From Streptomyces viridochromogenes (GTDB lineage: Bacteria > Actinomycetota > Actinomycetes > Streptomycetales > Streptomycetaceae), in the NCBI RefSeq assembly GCF_001270495.1, contig NZ_LGUR01000013.1, positions 1-15,185 on the forward strand: a DNA stretch of 15,185 nucleotides, given 5' to 3'. Every line of letters begins with the position of its first letter. The stretch's first letter is position 1. The notes under the pieces are model-generated. The model made no database searches. It was not told where the DNA came from and saw only the letters and a list, made by a program, of their open reading frames with translations. Both the position numbers and the translations under genes were made by a program. Positions 1 through 7,145 of this stretch are shown here, in pieces.

Positions 1-15
1 CGCCCGGAGCAAGCG

Positions 16-164
16 AACGGTTGCGCTGCGCGCAACCGTTGCGCTCACGCTCCGCGTGAGCGCCAGCCGTGCCACTGCGTGGCACGGCGTCAACTCACGG
101 GCTGCGCCCGCGAGTTGGGCGCGCCGCGCTCCGCGCCACACGCCAGCGGCCGCGCTGCGGCCGC
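16..164. repeat. Telomere-type array of six palindromes
   Basis: Six hairpins follow one another almost without gaps. 16-40 has 11-bp arms and a TGC loop. 41-63 has 10-bp arms and a TCC loop. 66-88 has 10-bp arms and a TGC loop. 91-117 has 12-bp arms with one mismatch and a TGC loop. 118-137 has GGCGCG/CGCGCC arms. 146-164 has arms of GCGGCCGC around a GCT loop. Linear Streptomyces replicons are known to end in such closely packed palindromes, which fold in the 3' single-strand overhang and are used for terminal-protein-primed end patching. The array is at the very start of the window and a helicase gene of telomere-proximal type follows, which fits. Calling it a telomere is inference from structure; the free end itself is not visible. 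Confidence 0.88.
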
Positions 165-183
165 CCCCGCCCGAGCCCGGAAC

Positions 184-208
184 GGGGCCTCCGCTGCGCT
201 CCAGCCCC
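184..208. repeat. Imperfect seventh hairpin of the telomere array
   Basis: GGGGC at 184-188 pairs with GCCCC at 204-208, and GC at 193-194 pairs with GC at 198-199 around a TGC loop at 195-197. An unpaired stretch lies on each side between the two stems. The TGC loop matches the neighbouring perfect hairpins, so this may be a decayed or looser member of the same array. Confidence 0.45.
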
Positions 209-664
209 AACACCCCAGGAGTCACGGGGAACTGGCGGGAAAAGCAGCAGTAGTAAGGAGGGGAGGGCGCGTGGCGAATCGGGGGAGCGCAGGAAGAGGT
301 GACAGAGGGTCATGGAAGCCTGAAAGGCCAGGGCCGGAGCGGGGCCTGGAATCACGATTGACTGACCTCCCGTCAGGCTACTTTCTGGGTTTCATTGGGG
401 CCAGACTAACAGGATTGAGCCACGGTCGAGAGGTTTTCTCGGTTGTTGCTGCTTCATTTTGAAGCATGAGATAGACTTTGGACTCAGCTAGCAGCACCAC
501 TGAGAGGTTCGGGCCTTTTGGATCAGGCTTCCTCTCAACAGATCAGTTCCGGCGATCCGGTCCCGGTGGCTTCACCGTAGCCGCTCACACATCGTCTACG
601 TGCAGGTTTCCCGCTTCCTGCCACGTAGAAATCCCCACCGGCCTACAGGAGAAGGCAGACCGAA
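209..664. other. Gene-free subtelomeric leader
   Basis: I see no convincing gene here. Open frames exist (for example plus 79-462), but they run through the palindromes, are rich in Arg, Pro and Gly, and lack ribosome binding sites. Base composition falls noticeably between about 380 and 520, which is unlike the flanking DNA. The segment holds a candidate promoter at 358-384 and the leader of the helicase gene. Confidence 0.6.
358..384 (+). promoter_or_regulatory. Candidate promoter with internal inverted repeat
   Basis: TTGACT (358-363) is a good -35 match and TACTTT (379-384) an acceptable -10. The spacer is 15 bp, shorter than the usual 17-18. A small inverted repeat, CTGAC (362-366) and GTCAG (372-376), lies between the two boxes and could be an operator. 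The leader to the helicase start would be about 270 nt, which is long, so another promoter may exist. Confidence 0.3.
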
Positions 665-3172
665 ATGGCAGCAATGGAACTCCGCCCCCACCAGCGAGAA
701 GCCGTGGACGCGGTACTGCGCGCCCTCGAATTGCCTGCAAGATCTCTTGTGCCGGAGGGTGGTCTCCGAACTCAGGTGATCATGGCGACCGGATCCGGCA
801 AGAGCCTCGTGGCCACCCGGAGCGCTGAGGAGCTCCACGCGGCCCGGGTCCTGGTGCTCGTGCCCTCGCTGGATCTGCTCGCCCAGACTGAGGCCTCCTG
901 GCGCGCTGGCGGTCGTACGGGCCCGATGATCGGGGTGTCGTCCCTGCGCGGGGACCAGGTGACCTTCCCCAACACCACGGACGTGGACGAGCTGGTCTCC
1001 TGGGTGCGGCCGTTCGACAAGGTGACCGTGTTCGCCACGTACGCCAGCCTGGGGCTCGGCACGCTGGAGCGCGCCCACGAGGCCGGCCTCCCGGGTTGGG
1101 ACCTGATCATCGTGGACGAAGCCCACCGCTGTTCTGGCCGGATCGGGAAGCCGTGGGCGGTCGTGCACAACAACCAGAAGATCCCGTCCCTGCGCAGGCT
1201 GTACATGACGGCCACGCCCCGGGTGTGGCAGCTGGACGAGGACTCCGAGGGGGCCCCGGGCGAGCTGGTCGCGTCGATGGAGGACGACCCGGACGGGCCG
1301 TTCGGTGCCCGCTGCTACACGCTGACGCTGTCGGAGGCGATCGACCGGGGAATCTGTGCGCCGTACCAGGTGGTGTGCGTGGACATCACCGATACCCAGC
1401 TCCAGGCCGCCCAGCTCCTGGGCGCTGAAGGCCGTTCAGACGAGGTCCGCGGGGCCCGGCTCGCCGCTCTGCAGACCGCGCTGCTGAAGGCGTCCTCGGA
1501 GGAGAACTTCAAGCGCACGCTGGTCTTCCACCACGTCGTCAAGGAAGCCGAGGCGTTCGCGGCCGGCCTCCCCCACGTCGCCGCGCAGTTGCACGCCGCC
1601 GACCCCGAGCTGTACCCGAAGACGATCTGGGCGGACTGGCTATGCGGGGAGCACAAGCCGCTCCACCGTCGGCGTCGGCTGGGTGAGTTCGCCGCCGGGA
1701 TCGCTGCGGACGGCACCGTCGTGGAGAAGTGCTTCCTGTGCTCGGTGAAGGTGCTGGGCGAGGGCGTCGACACCAAGCACTGCGACTCCGTCTACTGGGC
1801 TGACGTGCGCGGCTCCATGCCCGACCTCGTTCAGGCCGTCGGGCGGGCGCTGCGGATGCAGCCCGGCGAGGGCAAGGTGGCCAGCCTGGTCGTCCCGGTC
1901 CTGCTCGGGCCGGGCGAGACGGCCGACAACATGCTGACTTCCCGGGCGTTCGGCGGGCTGGCGAAGCTGCTGGAGGCGCTCAGGGCGCACGACGCCCGGG
2001 TGGTGGAGCAGTTGACGCAGCAGCAGGCCCCGAGCGCCTACAAGCCCGTCCAGAAGGCTGGGCAGGGCCAGGAGGGCCGGGGCGAGGGAAAGCAGTCCGG
2101 GGGTCCGTCGGCGCCCGCACGGCGGCTGCTGAAGTTCAGCACGCCGCGTGACCCGGCGCAGCTGGCCGCGTTCATCAATCTGCGGGTCCTCAACCCTGAG
2201 CACGAGCACTGGCGGCGCGGCGTGGAGGCCGCCGTTATCTACGCCCGCGAACACGGCGACCTCAAAGTCCCGTTCACGTTCCGCGTGCCCGCCGTCGACG
2301 ACCAGGAGGCGGAAGCCGAGGGGTGGCCTGCCTCGCTCGCCGATTTCCCGCTGGGGCAATGGATCGCCGACAACCGCAGGTTCTACGCCCGCGGGACGCT
2401 GGACGAAGAGCGTGTCGAGCAGCTGGAGCGCCTCGGCATGGTGTGGTCGCACTACGACGTCGCGTGGGAGGAGGGCCTCGCTGCGGTGCGCGGGTGGGCT
2501 GAGGAAAATGGGCATCTGCTGGCTCCGCTGGACGCCACCTACAAGGGGGCGAAGGTGGGGATCTTTCTGAAGAACGCGCGGGCCGCCGCGCGGCGGGCTG
2601 ACGAGATCGAGCAGCGGCGTGCCGAGGGGCTCCCGGTCGGGTCGTCGGCCGGCGCGCTGTCGGAGGAGCGGCGCGAGCAGCTGGAGGAGATCGACCCGTC
2701 GTGGTGCCCGGCCTGGCCGGTGGAGTGGCAGAGGGCGTTCCACCTCACCCGGCTTCACCTCGAGCAGGGCGGCGAACTGCCCACCGAGCCGGGCACGGTG
2801 CTGGTGCAGTCCGAGGATCTCGGGCGGTGGGTGCGCGCCCAGCGTCTGGGCTGGGACAAGCTCACCACTGTGCAGCAGTGGATGTGTGAGCAGGTCCTCG
2901 GGATCACCCCCGCCACTGAGGAAGAGAAGCCCCAGCCGCGCCGCACGCAGGCCGACAAGTGGGCCGCCAACCTGGCAGCCGCCAAGCAGTTCTACGAGCG
3001 CGAGGGCCACCTGAACGTCCCCCGCAAGCACGTCGAGACCGTGCTCGCAGACAAGGGATGGGAACTGCAGTTCCGGCTGGGGGCATGGGTCAGCAACCAG
3101 CGCTCGCGCGCGGCGACGCTGTCGGAGGACCGGCGCGAGCAGCTGTCCGCGATCGGGATGCGGTGGTCCTGA
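665..3172 (+). CDS. ttrA: Telomere-proximal DEAH-box helicase with helicase-associated repeats (TtrA-like)
   Basis: An 835-residue superfamily 2 helicase. Visible motifs are the N-terminal LRPHQ (6-10), Walker A ATGSGKS (41-47), DEAH (151-154), TATPR (182-186) and motif VI QAVGRALR (390-397). A basic, low-complexity linker follows at about 455-485. The C-terminal third, from about residue 515 to the end, has repeated units starting with W-x-x-(G/A/N)-like helices and ending in LGxWxxxxR...L...R...L..IGM.WS, the pattern of helicase-associated (HA) domains; about four copies are seen. AGGAGAAGG at 647-655 supports the 665 start. In Streptomyces, genes of this make-up commonly sit next to telomeres (ttrA on SLP2 and the S. 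lividans/S. coelicolor chromosomes) and have been linked to conjugal transfer of linear replicons. Assignment rests on position plus domains; helicase activity is not shown. Confidence 0.85.
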   Translation: MAAMELRPHQREAVDAVLRALELPARSLVPEGGLRTQVIMATGSGKSLVATRSAEELHAARVLVLVPSLDLLAQTEASWRAGGRTGPMIGVSSLRGDQVTFPNTTDVDELVSWVRPFDKVTVFATYASLGLGTLERAHEAGLPGWDLIIVDEAHRCSGRIGKPWAVVHNNQKIPSLRRLYMTATPRVWQLDEDSEGAPGELVASMEDDPDGPFGARCYTLTLSEAIDRGICAPYQVVCVDITDTQLQAAQLLGAEGRSDEVRGARLAALQTALLKASSEENFKRTLVFHHVVKEAEAFAAGLPHVAAQLHAADPELYPKTIWADWLCGEHKPLHRRRRLGEFAAGIAADGTVVEKCFLCSVKVLGEGVDTKHCDSVYWADVRGSMPDLVQAVGRALRMQPGEGKVASLVVPVLLGPGETADNMLTSRAFGGLAKLLEALRAHDARVVEQLTQQQAPSAYKPVQKAGQGQEGRGEGKQSGGPSAPARRLLKFSTPRDPAQLAAFINLRVLNPEHEHWRRGVEAAVIYAREHGDLKVPFTFRVPAVDDQEAEAEGWPASLADFPLGQWIADNRRFYARGTLDEERVEQLERLGMVWSHYDVAWEEGLAAVRGWAEENGHLLAPLDATYKGAKVGIFLKNARAAARRADEIEQRRAEGLPVGSSAGALSEERREQLEEIDPSWCPAWPVEWQRAFHLTRLHLEQGGELPTEPGTVLVQSEDLGRWVRAQRLGWDKLTTVQQWMCEQVLGITPATEEEKPQPRRTQADKWAANLAAAKQFYEREGHLNVPRKHVETVLADKGWELQFRLGAWVSNQRSRAATLSEDRREQLSAIGMRWS

Positions 3173-3229
3173 CGAAGAGCGGGAACGCCTCGGTCGTCGC
3201 GGCGGCCGCCGTGGTGCTTCCCGCCACGG

Positions 3230-3259
3230 GACCCCCGGGCCTCTTTGAGCTTGGGGGTC
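3230..3259. terminator. Bidirectional terminator hairpin
   Basis: GACCCCC (3230-3236) pairs perfectly with GGGGGTC (3253-3259). The inside contains a second short CTC/GAG stem around TTT. It sits 57 nt after the helicase stop and 31 nt before the stop of the convergent gene, so it can serve both. There is no U tract, which is normal for high-GC actinomycetes. Confidence 0.6.
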
Positions 3260-3290
3260 TTGTGCTGTCGGCTGGCGGGTGGCTGCCGCC

Positions 3291-4613
3291 TCACACGTCC
3301 CAGCCCGTGAGTTGGTGGCGGAAGCCGTCATTGAGCCGGTCGGTCAGGATGTCCCCTTCGGGGGTCAGGACGTGAGGCTGGTGGGCTCCCATGTCGGCCA
3401 GCAGGTCGGAGACGAGGGCGCAGGCCACGACGACGGCCTCTCGCTTGTCGGTGACGATGGCGCCGAGGTCGGCTGTGGTCTGCGCAGGATTTGCGGGGAG
3501 CGGCATCGCGGGGCCGTGCTGGAAGGCGCTCTCCGATACGACCAGGCGCACGGGATCGTCGCTGCCGTCGAAGCGGTGGAGCGCGGCGGACAGCATCGCG
3601 TCGCCCGCCGCTCCGGTCTCTGCCGCCCAGGCTGCGGCAGCCTGCACCAGGGCCACGAGGTCGAGTTCAAGTCCGCGCTGGAACAGCCGCTTGGGGCCGT
3701 CGGAGTCGAACTGGTCGCTCTGGAAGTTGAGGGGCAGCGCTACGTAGAAGGCGCCGTCCTGGTGAAGCTGGCCGGTGGGATCGCCCTCGAAGCGGACCTG
3801 GCGGCGGCCGACCAGCACCGGACGGTCCGGCTGCACGCGGGTGGTCACGCCCTCGCCGGCGAACTTGTAGAACCGGTCGAAGGCTGCGTTCCGGTCTGCC
3901 TGAGTGGTCAGGGGGTAGGTGCCTCGGACGGCCGGAACCGCGGCCAGGCTCACCCAGGACGGGAAGTAGGTGACCCTGGGGCTACCGCCGTGCTCGGTAC
4001 TGGTCAGGTAGGCCGACAGGTGGCCAAGGCCTGAGTCGGCGACCTGGTTCAGACGGTCGACATCGTCGGAGGCAGCCTGGAAGCGGTCGCGGTAGCGCTG
4101 GGTGATCTCGGATTCAGCGAGGGTGCGGGTCGTGGTGCCATGCCGGACGTGGACGCGGAAGTTGTAGTCGTTGCCCGGAGCGGCGACCGCGTGCGGGGCC
4201 TGGGTGCTCGGGGGCACGGTGAGCACCCAGTAGATCTTGCCCGCGTGGACGGCGGACTTCACCGGCCGTACGCCGACGTTGGGTACGACGGGCTGGATCC
4301 AGTTCGCGAGTACCGAGCGGATCCACTCTTCGCCGCGGCCCGGGACCGGGTCGAAGGGGGCCAGGGCGTGGGCGTGGTCCTGCTTGCCGTCGTCGACGCC
4401 GATGACGACCATGCCGCCGGCGGTGTTGGCCATGGCGGACACGTCCTTGGCGAGCTCCTTCTTGCCCGCGTCGGTGCCCTGGTAGAAGTCCTTCTTCCAG
4501 TCGAGGTCGACGCTCTCAGGGATCTGGCTGTCGACCGCACGCTGCAGATCGTCCTCGGTGAGGTCGTCAGGGTGTTGTCCCAGGGCGGCGGTGAGCCGTG
4601 CGGGCAGGGCCAT
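3291..4613 (-). CDS. Schlafen AlbA_2-domain (divergent AAA_4-like) protein
   Basis: A 440-residue soluble protein. Residues about 30-175 carry the AlbA_2/Schlafen-like pattern: an acidic lead-in followed by DLDWKKDF (37-44), then ELAKDVSAMANTAGG (53-67) leading into a hydrophobic strand and GVDD (72-75). This domain is a nucleic-acid-binding or putative RNase fold in many bacterial regulators and defence proteins. The C-terminal 250 residues are not recognised. The ATG at 4613 has GGAG five bases upstream; a TTG 12 codons earlier (4649) is possible but less well placed. It is convergent with the helicase and separated from it by a hairpin. A role in phage defence or RNA cleavage is only an inference from the domain and subtelomeric context. 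Confidence 0.72.
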   Translation of the reverse strand: MALPARLTAALGQHPDDLTEDDLQRAVDSQIPESVDLDWKKDFYQGTDAGKKELAKDVSAMANTAGGMVVIGVDDGKQDHAHALAPFDPVPGRGEEWIRSVLANWIQPVVPNVGVRPVKSAVHAGKIYWVLTVPPSTQAPHAVAAPGNDYNFRVHVRHGTTTRTLAESEITQRYRDRFQAASDDVDRLNQVADSGLGHLSAYLTSTEHGGSPRVTYFPSWVSLAAVPAVRGTYPLTTQADRNAAFDRFYKFAGEGVTTRVQPDRPVLVGRRQVRFEGDPTGQLHQDGAFYVALPLNFQSDQFDSDGPKRLFQRGLELDLVALVQAAAAWAAETGAAGDAMLSAALHRFDGSDDPVRLVVSESAFQHGPAMPLPANPAQTTADLGAIVTDKREAVVVACALVSDLLADMGAHQPHVLTPEGDILTDRLNDGFRHQLTGWDV

Positions 4614-4663
4614 CGGTACTCCAGTGTGTTCACCACGTGCTGCTGACAATCGCCAGCCAGATC

Positions 4664-4691
4664 ACGCTAAACGGGATCACCGGGCCGTCAC
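4664..4691 (-). promoter_or_regulatory. Candidate promoter of the AlbA_2 gene
   Basis: Read on the minus strand, GTGACG (4691-4686) is 16 bp upstream of TAGCGT (4669-4664). These resemble the -35 and -10 boxes of a housekeeping-type Streptomyces promoter. The predicted start would give a leader of about 45 nt before the ATG at 4613. Confidence 0.35.
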
Positions 4692-4772
4692 CACGCATTT
4701 CCGGTACTGAGCCCGCCGACGCGCAACCAGGGCGATCACGTCCCCGCTCCCCGGGGTGCCACGGTGCTCCGG

Positions 4773-5306
4773 TCAGCGGTCCATGGCGGGCAGGTGGGCC
4801 AGGCCGGCGTCGAGCATGATGCGGTCGACGGTCTCGTGCAGGGCGCTGTCGGCGCTGATGACGGTCTCGAGTCCGTCGGGCAGCAGGTCGCGCGGCCGGT
4901 ACCAGTCGCGCAGCTGGGTCTCGTTGACCTCATCGGCGATCGGCTTGGTGGCGTGCCGGGTGAGGGTTTCGTCGAACGGCGCGTCCAGGTAGTAGCCGTG
5001 CGTCGGACCACGGTGGTCGGCGCGCAGCTGGGCGAGCATGTCGCCGTAGCGGTCGGCGTAGAGGATGCCTTCGACCACGACGTGGAATCCGGCGTCCAGG
5101 GCGTAGCGGGCCGTCAGGTCGATCAGACCGATATTCGCGGCGCCGGGCCGATCGTGCTCGCGAAGCACGACTCGGCGGAGGTTGTCCTGGCCAACCAGGG
5201 CCAGGCCGCGGCCGAACCCCTCGCGCAGGCCGGCCGCGACGGACGACTTCCCCGAGGCACTGTTGCCGCGCAGCACGATCAGCCGGGTTTCTTCAGTTCC
5301 CACCAT
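4773..5306 (-). CDS. P-loop kinase-like protein (AAA_33 / zeta-toxin-like fold)
   Basis: A 177-residue protein. It opens with a beta strand and a clear Walker A loop, GNSASGKS (14-21), followed by a helix, VGQDNLRR (38-45) and the strand FHVVVEGIL (74-82). YYLDAPFDETLTRHATKP (105-122) resembles the lid region of small-molecule kinases. The layout is that of the AAA_33/zeta-toxin/chloramphenicol-phosphotransferase group of small P-loop phosphotransferases; the substrate cannot be told from sequence. The ATG at 5306 is chosen because coding character stops there; an in-frame GTG at 5318 is an alternative. No antitoxin-like partner overlaps it, so a toxin role is not supported. It is separated from the AlbA_2 gene downstream by about 160 nt. 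Confidence 0.75.
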   Translation of the reverse strand: MVGTEETRLIVLRGNSASGKSSVAAGLREGFGRGLALVGQDNLRRVVLREHDRPGAANIGLIDLTARYALDAGFHVVVEGILYADRYGDMLAQLRADHRGPTHGYYLDAPFDETLTRHATKPIADEVNETQLRDWYRPRDLLPDGLETVISADSALHETVDRIMLDAGLAHLPAMDR

Positions 5307-5409
5307 CACGGCGGTCACGCTACCGACGGCCGGTGACAGCACCTGGGACGTTCCGGGACGGCGTCGAAGTCGACGCCCGGACGGGATGGCGCTCGTGGAG
5401 GTAGCGCGG

Positions 5410-5550
5410 ATGGATCCGCGGGCCTGGCCCGATGTGCGTGATCCGGGCTCGGTTGAGGAGATCCGGGAGGCCTTTGGGCGGCGGTGCTGGATCCAGTACA
5501 TGCCGCACGCCGGAGCGATCGAGGTCCGTGACATCGGGTGGGCGGGCTGA
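5410..5550 (+). CDS. Small hypothetical protein, 46 aa
   Basis: A short frame whose codon use is strongly biased to G/C in third position, unlike a chance frame. A good ribosome binding site, GGAGG at 5397-5401, lies eight bases before the ATG at 5410. An earlier in-frame ATG at 5386 has no such site. The product is MDPRAWPDVRDPG at its start and ends with GAIEVRDIGWAG, with a Trp- and acid-rich middle. I do not recognise a family. It is divergent from the kinase gene (104 nt between starts). It may be a true small protein or the tail of a truncated gene. Confidence 0.45.
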   Translation: MDPRAWPDVRDPGSVEEIREAFGRRCWIQYMPHAGAIEVRDIGWAG

Positions 5551-5645
5551 TCACTATCCGTCCCGGTCGGTCTTCGGGGGGTTCTTTGGGGGGTGCCGGG
5601 CGGATCGTGCCTCCTCAACGCTCTATGGCCCGGCCGGCGCGTGGG

Positions 5646-6068
5646 TCAGCGCGCCGAGCTCAGTGGCATGACTCTGCGGTACGTCGGCACTGCGATCGCC
5701 GCGACCGCGACGTGCATCACGAGCAGCGCCACCACACCGGTCACTTCACCCTCGCCGAACAGGAAAAAGTCCGGCACGAAGGACAACACGACGACCGACG
5801 GGACGAGTCGGCGGAGCAGCCGTTCGGGATCGGGGGAGAACCTGCGGACGAGGGTCCACCCGACGGATCCTCCCAGCACTCCCAGCGCGGTCAGAGAGAC
5901 GTACCTCGATGGCTCCAACTGGCTGAAGTCGTCCGGTGCACCGAGCGCGTGCGCCAGTACGGCGATCAACGCGTTCACCAGCGAGGACAGCAGGAAGGCG
6001 ACGAGCACACCTCCCGCCACCATGATCGGACCCCGACGGGTGGGGAGCGTCTCAGAGACACGGGACAT
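5646..6068 (-). CDS. Four-helix membrane protein (DUF6069-like)
   Basis: A 140-residue integral membrane protein. Hydrophobic segments lie at about 16-40, 58-75, 88-105 and 111-130, with RR-rich turns at 75-76, 86-87 and 131-132 on the likely cytoplasmic side. The pattern of NALIA near residue 32, FSQL at 48-51, the GVLGG-VGW turn and LRRLVP (85-90) matches my memory of a Streptomyces family of unknown function (DUF6069). GGAG lies five bases before the ATG at 6068. The gene begins 31 nt after the lgt stop and is probably cotranscribed with it. No enzymatic motif is visible. Confidence 0.7.
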   Translation of the reverse strand: MSRVSETLPTRRGPIMVAGGVLVAFLLSSLVNALIAVLAHALGAPDDFSQLEPSRYVSLTALGVLGGSVGWTLVRRFSPDPERLLRRLVPSVVVLSFVPDFFLFGEGEVTGVVALLVMHVAVAAIAVPTYRRVMPLSSAR

Positions 6069-6099
6069 GGCAACTCCAAACGGATGTGAGGGACATTGG

Positions 6100-6966
6100 T
6101 CAGTTCTTGGGGCTACTGGTGGCATCCACTTGCTGAAGGAGCCGGCCGACGTCGACGCCGTCACGCCTGTCGGCCGCGCGCCGTGTCGTAGCCACGAGGT
6201 AGGCGACGGCAACGGCGAAAACCAGCAGCGCGGTCCAGTTGTTCAGGCGCAGGCCGAGGATGTGGTGGGCCTCGTCCACCCGCAGGTACTCGATCCAGAA
6301 GCGACCTGCGGCGTACGCGGCGGCGTACAGCGCGAACGCCCGCCCCCGGTCGAGACGGAAACGGCGATCCGCCCACAGGACCAGGGCGACCACGCCAAGA
6401 CACCACAACGACTCGTACAGGAACGCCGGGTGATACGTGGCCAGGTTCGGGGTGGCCTCAGGCCGGTGCGCGGGGTCGATCTCCAGGGCCCAGGGGAGAG
6501 TGGTGGCCCGCCCGTAGAGCTCCTGGTTGAACCAGTTGCCCCAGCGGCCGATGGCCTGGCCCAGTGCGATGCCGGGAGCGACGGCGTCGGCGAACGCGGA
6601 CAGGGCAACGCCGCTACGGCGGCAGCCGATCCAGGCTCCGACGGCCCCACCGGCGATGGCGCCCCAGATACCGATGCCTCCGTCCCAGATGAAAAGGGCC
6701 TTGACCGGATCGCCGCCCTTGCCGAAGTACAGCTCGCCGGACGTGATCACGTGGTAGAGGCGGGCACCGACGACACCGAATGGAACCGCCCACAGGGCGA
6801 TGTCCGCCACGACGGTCTTCTCTCCGCCGCGAGCGGCCCAGCGGCGGCCGCCCAGCCACACCGCGGCGGTGATTCCGAGGATCAGCATCAGTGAGTAGCC
6901 GCGCAGGGGGAGCGGGCCCAGGTGGACCTCGCCGATGGACGGGCTGGGAATGAAGGCCAGGAGCAC
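6100..6966 (-). CDS. lgt: Prolipoprotein diacylglyceryl transferase
   Basis: Lgt transfers diacylglycerol from phosphatidylglycerol to the lipobox cysteine of prolipoproteins in the cytoplasmic membrane. The 288-residue product shows RGYS (22-25), ARLYHV (68-73), DGGIGIWG (95-102), the Lgt signature GRWGNWFNQELYG (140-152), YHPAFLYE (178-185) and the late arginine/glutamate motif RFWIEYLR (222-229). The GIWG version of the third motif, in place of the SFHG of E. coli, is usual in actinobacteria. About seven membrane segments are expected. The GTG at 6966 follows TGAGGA with good spacing; longer upstream starts give an Arg/Pro-rich non-membrane extension and are rejected. In a subtelomeric setting this is probably a second, accessory lgt copy (inference). 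Confidence 0.93.
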   Translation of the reverse strand: MLLAFIPSPSIGEVHLGPLPLRGYSLMLILGITAAVWLGGRRWAARGGEKTVVADIALWAVPFGVVGARLYHVITSGELYFGKGGDPVKALFIWDGGIGIWGAIAGGAVGAWIGCRRSGVALSAFADAVAPGIALGQAIGRWGNWFNQELYGRATTLPWALEIDPAHRPEATPNLATYHPAFLYESLWCLGVVALVLWADRRFRLDRGRAFALYAAAYAAGRFWIEYLRVDEAHHILGLRLNNWTALLVFAVAVAYLVATTRRAADRRDGVDVGRLLQQVDATSSPKN

Positions 6967-7071
6967 TGGTGGTTCCTCACAAGGGGCGGTGGGGCAGCAG
7001 GCCATCGGCTGCGGGGCCGATCGTCGCCGCCCGCGCCTCTCACGCACATCGACCGATCGACGCGCCCTGCA

Positions 7072-7087
7072 TCCACCGATCGGTGGA
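7072..7087. promoter_or_regulatory. 16-bp perfect palindrome, candidate operator
   Basis: TCCACCGATCGGTGGA is perfectly self-complementary. The core ACCGATCG recurs 24 bp upstream at 7052-7059 inside a partly symmetric stretch. Both lie in the 179-bp gap between divergent lgt and the sensor kinase gene. The encoded NarL-type regulator is a plausible binder, since such factors bind inverted repeats, but this is inference. Confidence 0.5.
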
Positions 7088-7132
7088 CCGGCCCCCACTG
7101 GCCGGCTGATTCTCCCGCTACGCGGCTGCGCC

Positions 7133-7138
7133 TACTCT
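7133..7138 (+). promoter_or_regulatory. -10 box suggesting a leaderless kinase transcript
   Basis: TACTCT ends seven bases before the ATG at 7146, so transcription would begin at or just before the start codon. The only Shine-Dalgarno-like run, GAGGG at 7139-7143, is two bases from the ATG and too close to work well. Leaderless mRNAs are common in Streptomyces. No convincing -35 box is present. Confidence 0.4.
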
Positions 7139-7145
7139 GAGGGCC

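Noticed and set aside
79..462. Plus-strand frames across the telomere array (up to 127 aa)
   Set aside because: They follow from palindromic GC-rich DNA, have no ribosome site and encode Arg/Ala/Pro-rich sequence.
1640..3331. 563-aa minus-strand frame opposite the helicase
   Set aside because: Antisense shadow; Arg/Leu/Pro-rich, while the plus strand carries clear helicase motifs.
4773..5550. Zeta-toxin/antitoxin pair (kinase plus 46-aa ORF)
   Set aside because: The two are divergent, not overlapping, and the small ORF has no antitoxin features; unsupported.
4773..5618. Longer 281-aa form of the kinase-like protein
   Set aside because: The extra N-terminal 104 residues have no protein-like pattern and overlap the better-supported small plus ORF; the ATG at 5306 begins the coding signal.
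5593..6894. 433-aa plus-strand frame opposite lgt and the membrane protein
   Set aside because: Shadow of two well-supported minus-strand genes.
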